From contig CAYPNF010000008.1 in the NCBI GenBank assembly GCA_964411985.1, forward strand, positions 124,001-188,000: a stretch of 64,000 nucleotides of DNA. The letters run 5' to 3'. Under the pieces are notes generated by a model that had not been told where the DNA came from, ran no database searches, and was given only the letters and a program-made list of their open reading frames with translations. The translations under genes and the position numbers were made by a program. Source of the stretch: CAYPNF01 sp964411985 (lineage in GTDB: Bacteria; Verrucomicrobiota; Verrucomicrobiia; Limisphaerales; J093). Below are positions 35,201 through 43,307 of this stretch, piece by piece; the first letter of the stretch is position 1, and each line of letters opens with the position of its first letter.

Positions 35201-35710
35201 GCTTCGATCCGCAGCGGAGCAGAACTGTACATGCGGTCCCGTCTGGCCGCCGAGATCCTGCGAAGAAACATGGAGCGGTACCGAGAGAGAAATCAGGATC
35301 CGATCCTAAAGCGCGTTCACCAACTCTTCCCTCAGCTGACCCTCGGCTCCCTGTCCGGGGTGAAGGTAGGGCTGGACGGAGAGGACCGAGTTGTGCTCTT
35401 GGGGACGCGCCAGGGAGGAGAAGAAGTCTCGGTGGACGGGATGAGTTCAGGGACCCGCGATCAGCTCTTCTTGGCGCTGAGGCTGGCTAGTCTGGAGCGG
35501 TATATGGCGAACGCAGAGCCCCTTCCCTTGATTCTCGACGACGTGTTCATCAACTTCGATGACGACCGGACCAGGGCGGCGTTGAGAGTGTTGGGGGAAC
35601 TCTGCGCGGTAACACAGGTGGTCTATTTCACTCATCATTCGAGACTCGTGGAATTGGCGCGAGAAGTATTTCCTTCGGAAATGCTTCAAAACCAAGTGCT
35701 TGAAGGATAG
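32204..35710 (+). CDS. YhaN/SbcC-like SMC-type ATPase
   Basis: A 1168-residue Rad50/SbcC-type protein. The N-terminal half-ATPase has the Walker A GRNEAGKTTA at about residues 33-42. A long region of heptad-like coiled coil follows (about residues 150-1000), rich in Leu, Glu and Arg. The C-terminal half has SVDGMSSGTRDQLFLALRLA as the signature and LPLILDDVFINFDDDRTR as Walker B. It forms a nuclease complex with the preceding MPE protein. ATG overlaps its stop by 4 nt. The family call is firm, and its link to the corrinoid operon is only positional. Confidence 0.88.
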   Translation: MRILRLQFRPFGCFKDTTLQFEEKPGCLHVVYGRNEAGKTTALRAIRGFLFGIPARSTDVFRHEARTLRILGELAGRNGARKTLIRRKGNRDTLLSEEELPVPESALVPYLGGISAELFGTLFCLDHDMLLRGGADLLAGRGAMAESLFQAGTGLVGLRKVLQTLEEESEQLFKARGSLSPVNQALAAYDEARRQLRESIVSPKDWKADRSACDQLEAQLARVRKQIEETRRSLHQLDRVRMAYPVSVAYRHVRAQLEELGPVALLPQDVRDRRLNLQRQEREARVQVDLSASRLAKFERDLGSSAVLPGWVEQAEGITQLVQRVDGYRNAKRDLPQIQAKCRALEEEARGILSALHPALGLEQVGALRIPDLQKKRLQRLATQHALLQEKCAHTRKAVERQEQQLGVLSGEAADPPAIVDTFELEQVLQSAENAGSWDGLSEREEAKARELRARAEKELLLLGLWQGRLEEVDLLRLPLPETVDRMDQEWAAVETAATRVTSRRNETVAELRRIQLELETARLAGSFPTEQELAVLRQKRNHGWRLIKQSWLEKASDPAEEAAYAPGNSLPQAYEKAVDDADAVADRLRREADRTARFAALQAGVQEMQRRLADLDIESESLAAIRSEWTSRWIETWREASIEPLSPKEMRSWLARHANLSRTVGELKISCESVARMDSLRGQLRMRLRNAIAIAGEKEMDPAMTLSDLLRRAGAVVRRAEEARRLQQETRRASRRAAEELSLLRSEWKDVVGTLDACTREWNSMVQSLQLPLSFQPEETLVVLERLDLVFSTLRERESLVLRIQEMEAYLHDFQQQVARLAQSLLPDLQGEAPDAVVGHLHSRLGAVQSCLTRRQTLEKQITEERETHQRADSLLNQTVVELRALLESFACASVSELERLEERSERSRDLHRELDVHCRHLIELAGGSTLEVFLGELAGLDADSLPSKIQERGDTVQQLEAGRSQLEQEVALARQRLADRAGTAKANQAAQDLQSSLASIRSGAELYMRSRLAAEILRRNMERYRERNQDPILKRVHQLFPQLTLGSLSGVKVGLDGEDRVVLLGTRQGGEEVSVDGMSSGTRDQLFLALRLASLERYMANAEPLPLILDDVFINFDDDRTRAALRVLGELCAVTQVVYFTHHSRLVELAREVFPSEMLQNQVLEG

Positions 35711-35930
35711 CGAGAAACCGCCATGTTCGTGCCCGGGACAACCCGGATTTGGGATGGAGTCTTCAGGCTGTCTTTGTAAGTCACTTGTAGATAACTATTT
35801 GGAACCATCCATCCAAACTGGGAAAGAAGTATCAGGTTATCTGAATTTCGAGGTGCTTAGTATTTGCCTTTTCCGATGAATATCTTCAGTCTACGCGACT
35901 CTAATTAGTAAACGTATCGCAAGAAAGATT

Positions 35931-36617
35931 ATGATGAAAGAAAGGACACAGTTTTCGAGGATTAGCTCCATTGTGATGGCGCTGAGCGTTGCTGCGGCAG
36001 GTTCGAGCTTCGCGGCGGAAGACATGGCACCCCTGCCCATCAAACTGCCCATTCCCGCGTTTATGGGGACGCCGACCGACATCCCGCTCGGTCCGGAAGT
36101 GGAGAAACCCTCTGACAAACCGCGCCCGCCCTTTATGGCCCCCAAGGGTTGCGTCAACCTGGCCGCCAAGAAAAAGGTGACGAGCAGCGACAAAGCGCCT
36201 ATCACCGGGACGCTGGAACTGGTGACAGATGGAGACAAGGAATCGAACGACAACAGTTTTGTCGAATTGCACCGCAAAACTCAGTGGGTGCAGGTGGATC
36301 TCGAGAAAACGGCGAAGATCTATGCGGTGATTGTGTGGCATGCCCACAATACCTTCCAAGTCTACCATGATATCGTGGTTCAGGTGGCGGACGATGCGGA
36401 CTTTACCCAGAATGTGCAGACGATTTACAACAACGATGTCGACAACAGCTCTGGGTTGGGGGTTGGGACCGACAAAGAGTACTTCGAGAATTACGAAGGT
36501 CGCCTGATGCCTGCCAAAGGCGTCAAAGGTCGTTACGTTCGGCTGTACAGCAAAGGTTCTTCTTATAGCGCGCTCAACCGCTACACTGAGGTAGAGGTTT
36601 GGGGTACTGCTGAGTGA
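35931..36617 (+). CDS. Secreted discoidin/F5-8C-like protein
   Basis: A 228-residue secreted protein with a signal peptide (ISSIVMALSVAAAGSSFAAE). The mature part is a single jelly-roll of the F5/8 type C kind: CVNLAAKKKVTSSDKAP, LVTDGDKES, WVQVDLEKTAKIYAVIVWHAH, and GRYVRLYSKG. These domains usually bind carbohydrate or protein at the cell surface. A proline-rich linker precedes it. Its stop is shared with the ATG of the next gene (TGATG), tying it to the glycosyltransferase gene. Before it is a 220-nt leader with no clear promoter. Confidence 0.72.
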   Translation: MMKERTQFSRISSIVMALSVAAAGSSFAAEDMAPLPIKLPIPAFMGTPTDIPLGPEVEKPSDKPRPPFMAPKGCVNLAAKKKVTSSDKAPITGTLELVTDGDKESNDNSFVELHRKTQWVQVDLEKTAKIYAVIVWHAHNTFQVYHDIVVQVADDADFTQNVQTIYNNDVDNSSGLGVGTDKEYFENYEGRLMPAKGVKGRYVRLYSKGSSYSALNRYTEVEVWGTAE

Positions 36618-38176
36618 TGAAGCGGTGGGCCGTTTTAGGCTTCCTGGTGGCGATCGCGGCGGCCCTTGGGTTGCGATTGCCCCAGCTTGGCCAAAGGCCC
36701 ATGCACACGGACGAGGCCGTCCACGCGGTTAAGTTTCTCGGGCTGTGGGAAGGGAAGGGGTACAAGTATGACCCCAACGAGTACCACGGCCCGCTTCTTT
36801 ATTATGCCACCCTTCCTTTGGCGTGGCTAGGTCAAGGCAAGGAGATCGACGAGGCTACCTTGCGGTTGGTGCCGGTTCTCACCGGCATTTTGCTTATTGC
36901 TCTCCTTTGGTTGTGTCTGGATGCTCTTGGCCCCCCGGCTGCGGTGTGGAGTGCTTTGCTTACGGCGCTCTCCCCGGCGATGGTCTACTATAGCCGGTAC
37001 TACATCCACGAGTTACTGCTGGTTCTGTTCTCCTTCGTCTTTATCGCCGCCTTGTGTCGGTACACGCGCTCGCCGCGGACTTTTTGGGCTGCCCTGGCCG
37101 GAGCTAGCTTGGGAGCCATGCACGCGACCAAGGAGACATTGGTCTTTAACCTCGTGGCCATGGCGGGAGCTGGTTTGGTGGTTTGGTATTGGAGGCGGGA
37201 AGCGCGCGAGCCTCTGATCCTTGGGCAGGTTCTAGGCCTTCGAAAGCACCTCTTGATCTTGGTGGTGTCGGGATTTGCTGTCTCCTTCCTCTTCTTCACC
37301 TCCTTCTTTCAGAATCCCGCTGGCCCGCTCGATTCGGTGCGCACCTACCTTCCTTGGCTCCATCGCGCTGGTGGGGCCTCTCCCCACGCGAATCCTTGGT
37401 ACTTCTACTTCGAACGGCTCCTGTTTTTTCACACCACGCAGGGGCCGATCTGGACCGAGGTGGCGATCCTAGTGCTGGGGATCTATGGGATGATTCAGGT
37501 CGTTCGAGGAGAAGTGGGAACGGGCAGTATCCACTTGTACCGTTTCTTGGCGGTTTACACCTTGCTCCTCACGGGTGTGTACACTTTCATTTCCTACAAG
37601 ACACCCTGGTGTGCCCTTGGATTCTGGCATGGATGGATCCTCATGGCAGGCTTGGGTTGCCATGTGGCGTTACGGGCCGCTCGATCCGATGTGGTGCGGG
37701 TCAGCCTCGTTTGCCTTCTGGCTGCCGCGCTGCTGCACTTGGCCTATCAAGCCCGACTCGCCACCACGACCTACAGCGCCGATCGCCGAAATCCGCACGT
37801 GTACGCGCACACGAGCGCCAAGCTGCTGGATTTGGTGGAGAGGGTTCGAGGAATCACCGCAGCAAGTGGCCAGAAGGAGAACCTCCGCGTAAACGTCATT
37901 GCCAAAGGAGGAGATTATTGGCCGTTGCCCTGGTATTTCCGGAACTTGACTCAACTTGGATGGTGGACGCACTTGCCGCCCGATCCCTTCGCGCCGATCG
38001 TGATCGTAGGATCCAACCTGGGGGCGGAGCTTGACGAACGATCAAACAAGAAGTGGGTTATGACCGGGCTTTATGAGCATCGGCAAGGGGTGAAGGTCTG
38101 GTTCGAGATGTATGTCGAGTTTGAGTTGTGGAAGAAGTACCTGTCGTCGCGTCCGCCTCCAGCGGACGAAGATTGA
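36617..38176 (+). CDS. Agl23-like multispan membrane glycosyltransferase (TIGR03663 type)
   Basis: A 519-residue polytopic membrane protein with about 10-12 hydrophobic helices. The N-terminal RPMHTDEAVHAVKFLGLWEG followed by YKYDPNEYHGPLLYY is typical of GT39-like, TIGR03663 ('flippase activity-associated', Agl23) proteins, with an acidic D-E motif at the active site. The C-terminal part ends in a soluble domain. It probably transfers a lipid-linked sugar on the outer face of the inner membrane. An in-frame GTG lies at 36614. It overlaps the discoidin gene by one nt and is followed by a small membrane protein and a PQQ propeller. Confidence 0.8.
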   Translation: MKRWAVLGFLVAIAAALGLRLPQLGQRPMHTDEAVHAVKFLGLWEGKGYKYDPNEYHGPLLYYATLPLAWLGQGKEIDEATLRLVPVLTGILLIALLWLCLDALGPPAAVWSALLTALSPAMVYYSRYYIHELLLVLFSFVFIAALCRYTRSPRTFWAALAGASLGAMHATKETLVFNLVAMAGAGLVVWYWRREAREPLILGQVLGLRKHLLILVVSGFAVSFLFFTSFFQNPAGPLDSVRTYLPWLHRAGGASPHANPWYFYFERLLFFHTTQGPIWTEVAILVLGIYGMIQVVRGEVGTGSIHLYRFLAVYTLLLTGVYTFISYKTPWCALGFWHGWILMAGLGCHVALRAARSDVVRVSLVCLLAAALLHLAYQARLATTTYSADRRNPHVYAHTSAKLLDLVERVRGITAASGQKENLRVNVIAKGGDYWPLPWYFRNLTQLGWWTHLPPDPFAPIVIVGSNLGAELDERSNKKWVMTGLYEHRQGVKVWFEMYVEFELWKKYLSSRPPPADED

Positions 38177-38264
38177 TGTGAAGGAGGCCGGATTTCTTGC
38201 TGCAATTCACGAGCTACCCTGCTAACAGAGTCTTTTGCATGGCACGGAGCCACAGTTGTCGAAC

Positions 38265-38432
38265 ATGTTTTGGACAAAGAAAAACAAAGAAGAGCACCGC
38301 TACTATCTGCTTCCCGGGATGGGGAAGAGTAACCGTCGTTACCATCGGCGTGCTTTGTTTTGGAGCTTGGTGGCCGGGGGTCTCGTAGCCGGCCTTTTCG
38401 GCTGGCTCCTGTACTGGATGAACCGGCACTAA
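38265..38432 (+). CDS. Small single-span membrane protein (55 residues)
   Basis: The frame encodes MFWTKKNKEEHRYYLLPG, a basic patch (KSNRRYHRRALFW), then one membrane helix (SLVAGGLVAGLFGWLLYW) and MNRH. The charge pattern fits an N-in, C-out protein. It lies in the run from the glycosyltransferase to the PQQ protein with gaps of 88 and 22 nt. No homologous function is known to me. A longer in-frame ATG starts at 38235, but the homology-like start is MFW. A small subunit of a membrane complex is a plausible role. Confidence 0.6.
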   Translation: MFWTKKNKEEHRYYLLPGMGKSNRRYHRRALFWSLVAGGLVAGLFGWLLYWMNRH

Positions 38433-38454
38433 GTGTGATTCCGTCGCTTTCAGC

Positions 38455-39849
38455 ATGAACAGCTACATGAACCCTCGTTTTTTGCCATGGCTGGTTGGGA
38501 TTCTGGGTGTGGCCTTGGCTGGCTGGTTCTGGTTTGCCGGCACGGACCGGGTCCTGGTGGAGCGCTTGCCTGGTGCGGACCGTGGCGAAGGCGAGGCGGG
38601 AGCTGGACCGGGTGCCAAATGGGACGGCCGCTTGGTGAAGGGGCAGGGGGTGATCCCGACTTTCCCCGGGGTATGGCCCGGTTTTCGAGGTGCTGGCCTC
38701 AGCGGTATCAGCCAGGATCCGGTGCCCTTGGCGCGGAGCTGGGGCCCACAGGGGCCTAAAACAATCTGGCAGGTCGGCGTAGGCGAAGGGTTTGCGGCGG
38801 CCGCGATTTGGAAAGGACAGGTCTTTGTTCTGGACTATGACCAAACAAATCGCATGGACGCCATCCGTTGCCTCTCGCTGAGCGATGGCCAGGAAGTCTG
38901 GCGGTATACCTACAGCGCACGGCTGAAGCGAAATCATGGCATGTCTCGCACGATTCCGGCGGTCACGGAGAAGTTTGTGGTCACGCTCGGACCGAAGTGT
39001 AACCTGGTGTGTCTGAACCGGAGCACCGGAGACCTGGTCTGGCAAATGGATTTGGTGCGCGAGTTCAATACCGAAGTCCCGCCTTGGTACGCCGGGCAGT
39101 GTCCGCTGATCGACGGGGACAAAGTGATCGTGGCCCCTGGAAACGACGCGCTGATGGCTGCGATCGATTTGGCCTCCGGGACGGTATTGTGGAAGTCGGC
39201 GAACCCAAAGAACTGGCAGATGACCCACTCCTCGATTACCCCCATCGAATTCGGCGGAAAGCGAATGTACGTCTACCCCGCGAGCGGGGGTGTTGCCGGG
39301 GTGTCCGCTGCCGACGGCGCCATTCTGTGGGACACGACCGACTGGAAGATCAGCATCGCGAATGTGCCTTCTCCGGTTTACGTAGGGGAGGGCAGGATTT
39401 TCTTCTGCGGTGGGTACAACGCCGGAAGTCTCATGGGGCAACTCAAAGCAGCTGGCGATCGGTTCGAGATTCAAACCCTGTTTCGGCTCAAGGCTGCCGA
39501 GTTCGGGTCCACCCAACAGACCCCGATTCTTTTCCAGGACCATCTGTTTGGAGTTCGACCGGATGGCCAGCTGGTCTGTTTGAACCTCCAGGGAAAGACG
39601 GTATGGCAGAGTGGCGCTGCCAACAAGTTCGGCAGTGGACCTTATCTTATTGCCCAAGGCCTGATCTACGTGATGAACGATGAGGGGCTTTTGACGATGG
39701 CGGAAGCATCGACCGCGGGCTACAAAAAACTTGGCCAGGCCAAGGTTCTGCCCGGACCCGACTCTTGGGGGCCCTTGGCACTGGCGGATGGTTTCCTGAT
39801 TGCCCGGGATAATACCCAGTTGGTTTGCCTCCGCGTGAGTGCTCCCTAA
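38455..39849 (+). CDS. Membrane-anchored PQQ-like beta-propeller protein
   Basis: A 464-residue protein with one N-terminal membrane segment (WLVGILGVALAGWFWFAG), then a propeller of PQQ/YVTN-like blades: RCLSLSDGQEVWRYTY, CLNRSTGDLVWQMDL, AIDLASGTVLWKSA, GVSAADGAILWDTT and CLNLQGKTVWQSG. This is the PQQ-dehydrogenase-type repeat (L-xx-tG-x-x-x-W) without a catalytic site, so it is probably a periplasmic scaffold. It ends the run with the Agl23-like gene, and such proteins appear beside these glycosyltransferases in related genomes as I recall. The start at 38455 gives a second ATG at 38467. Confidence 0.75.
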   Translation: MNSYMNPRFLPWLVGILGVALAGWFWFAGTDRVLVERLPGADRGEGEAGAGPGAKWDGRLVKGQGVIPTFPGVWPGFRGAGLSGISQDPVPLARSWGPQGPKTIWQVGVGEGFAAAAIWKGQVFVLDYDQTNRMDAIRCLSLSDGQEVWRYTYSARLKRNHGMSRTIPAVTEKFVVTLGPKCNLVCLNRSTGDLVWQMDLVREFNTEVPPWYAGQCPLIDGDKVIVAPGNDALMAAIDLASGTVLWKSANPKNWQMTHSSITPIEFGGKRMYVYPASGGVAGVSAADGAILWDTTDWKISIANVPSPVYVGEGRIFFCGGYNAGSLMGQLKAAGDRFEIQTLFRLKAAEFGSTQQTPILFQDHLFGVRPDGQLVCLNLQGKTVWQSGAANKFGSGPYLIAQGLIYVMNDEGLLTMAEASTAGYKKLGQAKVLPGPDSWGPLALADGFLIARDNTQLVCLRVSAP

Positions 39850-39891
39850 GTCAAACTGGCCTGCTCCATTTGGGACTGCCCGTCCTTCCGA

Positions 39892-40974
39892 TCACGGGTC
39901 CGTTGAAAGGCTCCTCGCGGGAGTGCCGTCGAGGCCGAGCACACCCAGCTTCCAAGGGATGTCTCCGTAGGACTTGCCTTGGCGATCCTTATCCAGAACG
40001 CCCTGGATGATCATCTTCATGTTTGTGGGATCGATGATCAGGCGCTCATCGGTGCCCACTCTCAGAATTTCGCCATGGCTCACTACATCAGTCCATCTTT
40101 GCTCGGTCTGGCGGACGTTTTTCATCGAGGCAAACGCGTTGTCCTTCCCTGCGGCAAGCGGACGCCATGGACCTTCAAGGCGGTCAGCTAGGTAGGCTTT
40201 AAAATATCTCCATCCGTGGCCGTTTTGCGCCTCGATCAACGTGAAGTAATTGGAGCGTCCTTGGACACGGTAGGTGTGACTGGCTTCGAAAATGTCCCCT
40301 TCCAAAGCCAGTTGCGGCTTTCCCCAGCCATGGGGGAATTGGGTGATCGGGGTCTCCATCCTCCACATCTTGCCGTCGAGCGAGGTGTAGAACAGATGGG
40401 CCTTGGCGTCGTCGCAGATGACCCAGAAATCCAGCCAAGCTTTGACTCCCGGGTCTTCGCTAGGGAAAAGGGGTTGCAGGGGGCTCCAGGAGTCGGGGTT
40501 TTCCAAGTCGGTGGTCTGGGAAAACGCCGGTTGGTAGTTGGGTCTCCAGGCCTCATCGGAGGCTTGGCAGACTAAGTACCATTTCTTGTGCGGAGTGAAA
40601 TAGAAGACTTGAGGAGCGCAAAAGTACCCAGGGTGACAGCGAAGGATCGAGCGCTTGCCGCGTTTGGCTTCGGGCCAATCGCGGAACGCCAGATAGGCTA
40701 TGCCGTGCGTGCGGGCTTTACCCCGCACGGTACAGAAGAGGTGCCACCGGTCTTTGTGCCACACAACCGACGGGTCTTTCACGGAATGCCAATCTTCCCC
40801 ATCAACCGGGGTTGCCTCCAGTACTGGCGATTCGGTCCTCCATTGAAAGGGGCTCTCGAGCAGCGATGGCTGTGATTCCGCAGCGGAGGTCGGCAGGTAA
40901 CCGGCCAAAACGAGCCAGCAAGCAAGGAGCCCCACAAGGGGGTTGAGACCGCTGTGGATGTCCTTGGGTTGCAT
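39892..40974 (-). CDS. Secreted GH62-like alpha-L-arabinofuranosidase
   Basis: A 360-residue secreted enzyme with an N-terminal signal peptide (LLACWLVLAGYLPTSAAE). It matches GH62: SPFQWRTESPVL, SVKDPSVVWHKDRWHLF with the catalytic Asp (about D67), PQVFYFTPHKKWYLV, and the general-acid region LEGDIFEASHTYRVQG. GH62 enzymes release arabinose side chains from arabinoxylan. The protein ends soon after the domain, with no carbohydrate-binding module. The gene is convergent with the PQQ gene. Confidence 0.85.
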   Translation of the reverse strand: MQPKDIHSGLNPLVGLLACWLVLAGYLPTSAAESQPSLLESPFQWRTESPVLEATPVDGEDWHSVKDPSVVWHKDRWHLFCTVRGKARTHGIAYLAFRDWPEAKRGKRSILRCHPGYFCAPQVFYFTPHKKWYLVCQASDEAWRPNYQPAFSQTTDLENPDSWSPLQPLFPSEDPGVKAWLDFWVICDDAKAHLFYTSLDGKMWRMETPITQFPHGWGKPQLALEGDIFEASHTYRVQGRSNYFTLIEAQNGHGWRYFKAYLADRLEGPWRPLAAGKDNAFASMKNVRQTEQRWTDVVSHGEILRVGTDERLIIDPTNMKMIIQGVLDKDRQGKSYGDIPWKLGVLGLDGTPARSLSTDP

Positions 40975-40999
40975 TCGTGTTCAGCTGGCCAGCTAAGGT

Positions 41000-41368
41000 C
41001 TAGGGTGCCGCCTCTACGATGGCCCTTGCTCTTCCTAACGAACCCAGGTTGTACACGTTTGTGTAACCCATCGCGCGCAGCTTGCGCTTTGCCATGCCGC
41101 TGCGGCCGCCACTCAGGCAGTGGAGCAGGAGCGGTTGGTTCTTGTCGGGAGCAATCTGGGGAATGCGGCTTTCCAGCTCACCCAAGGGTACGTTTGCCGC
41201 CTGCTTGATATGGTCAGATGCAAACTCGCCAGGACTTCTCACGTCGATGACTTTGCCTCCGGCGGCTAGCAAGTCCCTGGCTTGCTTTGGACTGATCTGG
41301 CCCAGTTGCTTGAAAACGAAGAAAGCCACTACCGCTGCCACAATGACCGCAAGGGTTGCTATGTCCAT
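41000..41368 (-). CDS. Membrane-anchored rhodanese-like sulfurtransferase domain protein
   Basis: A 122-residue protein with an N-terminal hydrophobic helix (DIATLAVIVAAVVAFFVF) followed by one rhodanese domain: GGKVIDVRSPGEFASDHI, ANVPLGEL, and the active-site loop LLHCLSGGRSG with its cysteine. Such proteins carry a persulfide and are often used in thiol or redox reactions. I prefer the ATG at 41368; an in-frame GTG at 41398 would add ten residues. The next feature upstream on this strand is the short frame at 41503-41715. Confidence 0.82.
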   Translation of the reverse strand: MDIATLAVIVAAVVAFFVFKQLGQISPKQARDLLAAGGKVIDVRSPGEFASDHIKQAANVPLGELESRIPQIAPDKNQPLLLHCLSGGRSGMAKRKLRAMGYTNVYNLGSLGRARAIVEAAP

Positions 41369-41502
41369 AGAACGTCGATTTGTCACTTTAGCCGTCACAT
41401 CGAAACCTACACCTAAGCAGAGCCGAAGCCCGTCGGAAAGTTACACGGAATTTGGCTATTCTCGGCAAATGAGGATGCCGTCCGCCCGAACTTGTGGCAG
41501 AA

Positions 41503-41715
41503 TCAGATCACATCTCTTGAAGGCTTGCCGTTCGCCACCACCCAGGGACGGCCTGCGCGGGCCGAATCTCTCAACCATTTCAGGGTCTGCTGATGTTCAA
41601 CGGCCTGGGTGTTCTCCTCGTGTTGGACGACCCTAAAGCGCAGGCTGGCCGGTTTTGCCGGCCAGCCTGGAGCGAACTCAAAGTGGATGACTTTCGTCTT
41701 TGCTGGGTTAGGCAA
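41503..41715 (-). CDS. Short frame of uncertain reality between Gfo/Idh and the rhodanese gene
   Basis: A 70-codon frame starts inside the Gfo/Idh 3' end and has segments FRVVQHEENTQAVEHQQTL and WLRDSARAGRPWVVANGK that look like fragments of secreted carbohydrate-active proteins. However, the frame crosses a perfect 12-bp hairpin (41641-41669), as a terminator would, and the C-terminus stops abruptly. I therefore consider it either a very small gene or a decayed fragment. The rest of 41399-41707 shows nothing else. Confidence 0.25.
   Translation of the reverse strand: MPNPAKTKVIHFEFAPGWPAKPASLRFRVVQHEENTQAVEHQQTLKWLRDSARAGRPWVVANGKPSRDVI
41641..41669 (-). terminator. Perfect 12-bp hairpin after the Gfo/Idh gene
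   Basis: CAGGCTGGCCGG, loop TTTTG, CCGGCCAGCCTG (written on the forward strand). It lies 39 nt past the stop of the reverse-strand Gfo/Idh gene. The following U-tract is short (CGCTTTAG), so termination is likely but not certain. Confidence 0.5.
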
Positions 41716-43132
41716 CTTCCCAACCAGGGCGGTAGTTGCCTTTCAGGTACTTATCTGCCTCTGGCGCATTCGTGCATTTCATCGCCTTGGAATCCCAGTG
41801 GATCTTTTTTCCCACTCGCATGGCGACCAGGCCGAGCAGTCCGATCTCGGTCAGGAGGGCTGCGTACTGGAAGTTCGCACTCGGAGTGCCCTGTCCCTTG
41901 CATCCGTCCAGCCAGTCGCGATGATGTCCTTTGGACCGTGGCAGGGTTTTCGCAGGGCGCTTATAGGTGTCCATTCTGGTTCCAGGGAGCAAGCGAGGAT
42001 CCCCAGCCCATCCCGGGCAAGTGATCATGCCCTTGTCCCCTACGAAGAGGATGCCATTGCCCCCGTTACCGAGTTGGTCATCGTCCTCGAGCCCTTCGGG
42101 ACGGGCAGGCATAAGCCCCCCTTCGTACCAGGTGAATTTCACAGGAGGCATCTTCCCACGGGCGGGGAACATGTAAGTATAGATGCCCCCCGGGGGAGCG
42201 ATCTCCGCATCCACTCCGCCGACGCCATGGGCCTCGATGCTGGTTGGTTCCTTCAGGTCCAAGGCCCAGAGGGCAGGGTCAAAATTGTGGCAGAAGAAAT
42301 CGCCGATGGGGGCGGTGCCAAAATCCCAGAAATCACGCCAACTCACGGGTGAGTAAATGGAACTATACGGGCGAGTGGATCGGGTGCCTAGCCAGAGGTC
42401 CCAGTTTACGCCCTTGGGGACAGGCTCCGCGGGAGGTCGCCCCCCGGTGTGAGTCTTGTTCCACCGACTTGCCCCAGTCCAGGCATGGACCTCGCGGATC
42501 TCGCCGATCGCGCCGTCCCAGATCCATTCGCAGGTGGAACGGATCCCATCGCCGGAATGTCCCTGGTTGCCCAGCTGGGTGGATACTCCCGTTTCCTTGG
42601 CGACTCGAGCCACGATCCTCGCTTCAGCCACGTTATGGGTAAGGGGCTTCTCGCAATAGACATGTTTTCCCTGCTTCATCGCCGTGACGCAAACATAGGC
42701 GTGGTTATGGTCAGGGGTGGCGCAGAGGATGGCATCAATCGATTTCTCCTTCTCCAGCATGACCCGGAAATCCTCGTAGTCGGCTACTTTGTACCCCGGC
42801 GTATTCTTGGAATAGTGTTTTTCGATCTCCGCCTTGACCGGAAGCCGCCCTGCGAGTCCCTTGTAGTAGAAGGCGTCCAGGTTGTGTTGCTCAATGGGGT
42901 CAGCAATGGCCATGATGCGGGCGTCAGCGTGGTTGACCAGGCTGCGAACGTTGGTACGGCCCTGTCCGCCGCATCCCACGATGGCGATGTTGATCTTGTC
43001 GCTGGGAGCGACAAACTTGGCGCCGCCAAGAACGTGGCGAGGCACCACGGTGACAGCAGCCACAGCTGCTGCGGTCTTCCCCAGAAAAGTACGCCGATTG
43101 AGGCCCGATGGATCTTCTTTTGTCTTCTTCAT
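41708..43132 (-). CDS. TAT-exported Gfo/Idh/MocA-family oxidoreductase
   Basis: A 474-residue oxidoreductase with a twin-arginine leader (GLNRRTFLGKTAAAVAAVTVVP). The NAD-binding Rossmann fold begins INIAIVGCGGQGRTNV; CATPDHNH and the catalytic-site CEKPLTHN (EKP motif) are typical. The C-terminal part includes DFFCHNFDPALWALDL. It acts on a sugar or inositol-like substrate in the periplasm using NAD(P). The start at 43132 puts the RR motif early; the longer frame adds an unrelated 17 residues. No specific substrate can be named. Confidence 0.88.
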   Translation of the reverse strand: MKKTKEDPSGLNRRTFLGKTAAAVAAVTVVPRHVLGGAKFVAPSDKINIAIVGCGGQGRTNVRSLVNHADARIMAIADPIEQHNLDAFYYKGLAGRLPVKAEIEKHYSKNTPGYKVADYEDFRVMLEKEKSIDAILCATPDHNHAYVCVTAMKQGKHVYCEKPLTHNVAEARIVARVAKETGVSTQLGNQGHSGDGIRSTCEWIWDGAIGEIREVHAWTGASRWNKTHTGGRPPAEPVPKGVNWDLWLGTRSTRPYSSIYSPVSWRDFWDFGTAPIGDFFCHNFDPALWALDLKEPTSIEAHGVGGVDAEIAPPGGIYTYMFPARGKMPPVKFTWYEGGLMPARPEGLEDDDQLGNGGNGILFVGDKGMITCPGWAGDPRLLPGTRMDTYKRPAKTLPRSKGHHRDWLDGCKGQGTPSANFQYAALLTEIGLLGLVAMRVGKKIHWDSKAMKCTNAPEADKYLKGNYRPGWEVA

Positions 43133-43307
43133 GTTCACGAGTGAATTCAAGAAGATCCTGATGCACTTGCCCGGCTTTGGCAAGCGATCGTGGGGAGAAC
43201 CTGAAGGCGCTGTGGGCGACGGTCACTGAGCCGTTGTGTCCACAGTACATCCAAGACGGAGGCCCTTTGCCCCGCAGTGAGAGACAAGGGGCTTTCCGGC
43301 GCTCAAG

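Noticed and set aside
38071..39657. A 528-codon reverse-strand open frame opposite the PQQ gene
   Set aside because: It is antisense to the propeller gene and has no domain-like pattern; high GC explains the open frame.
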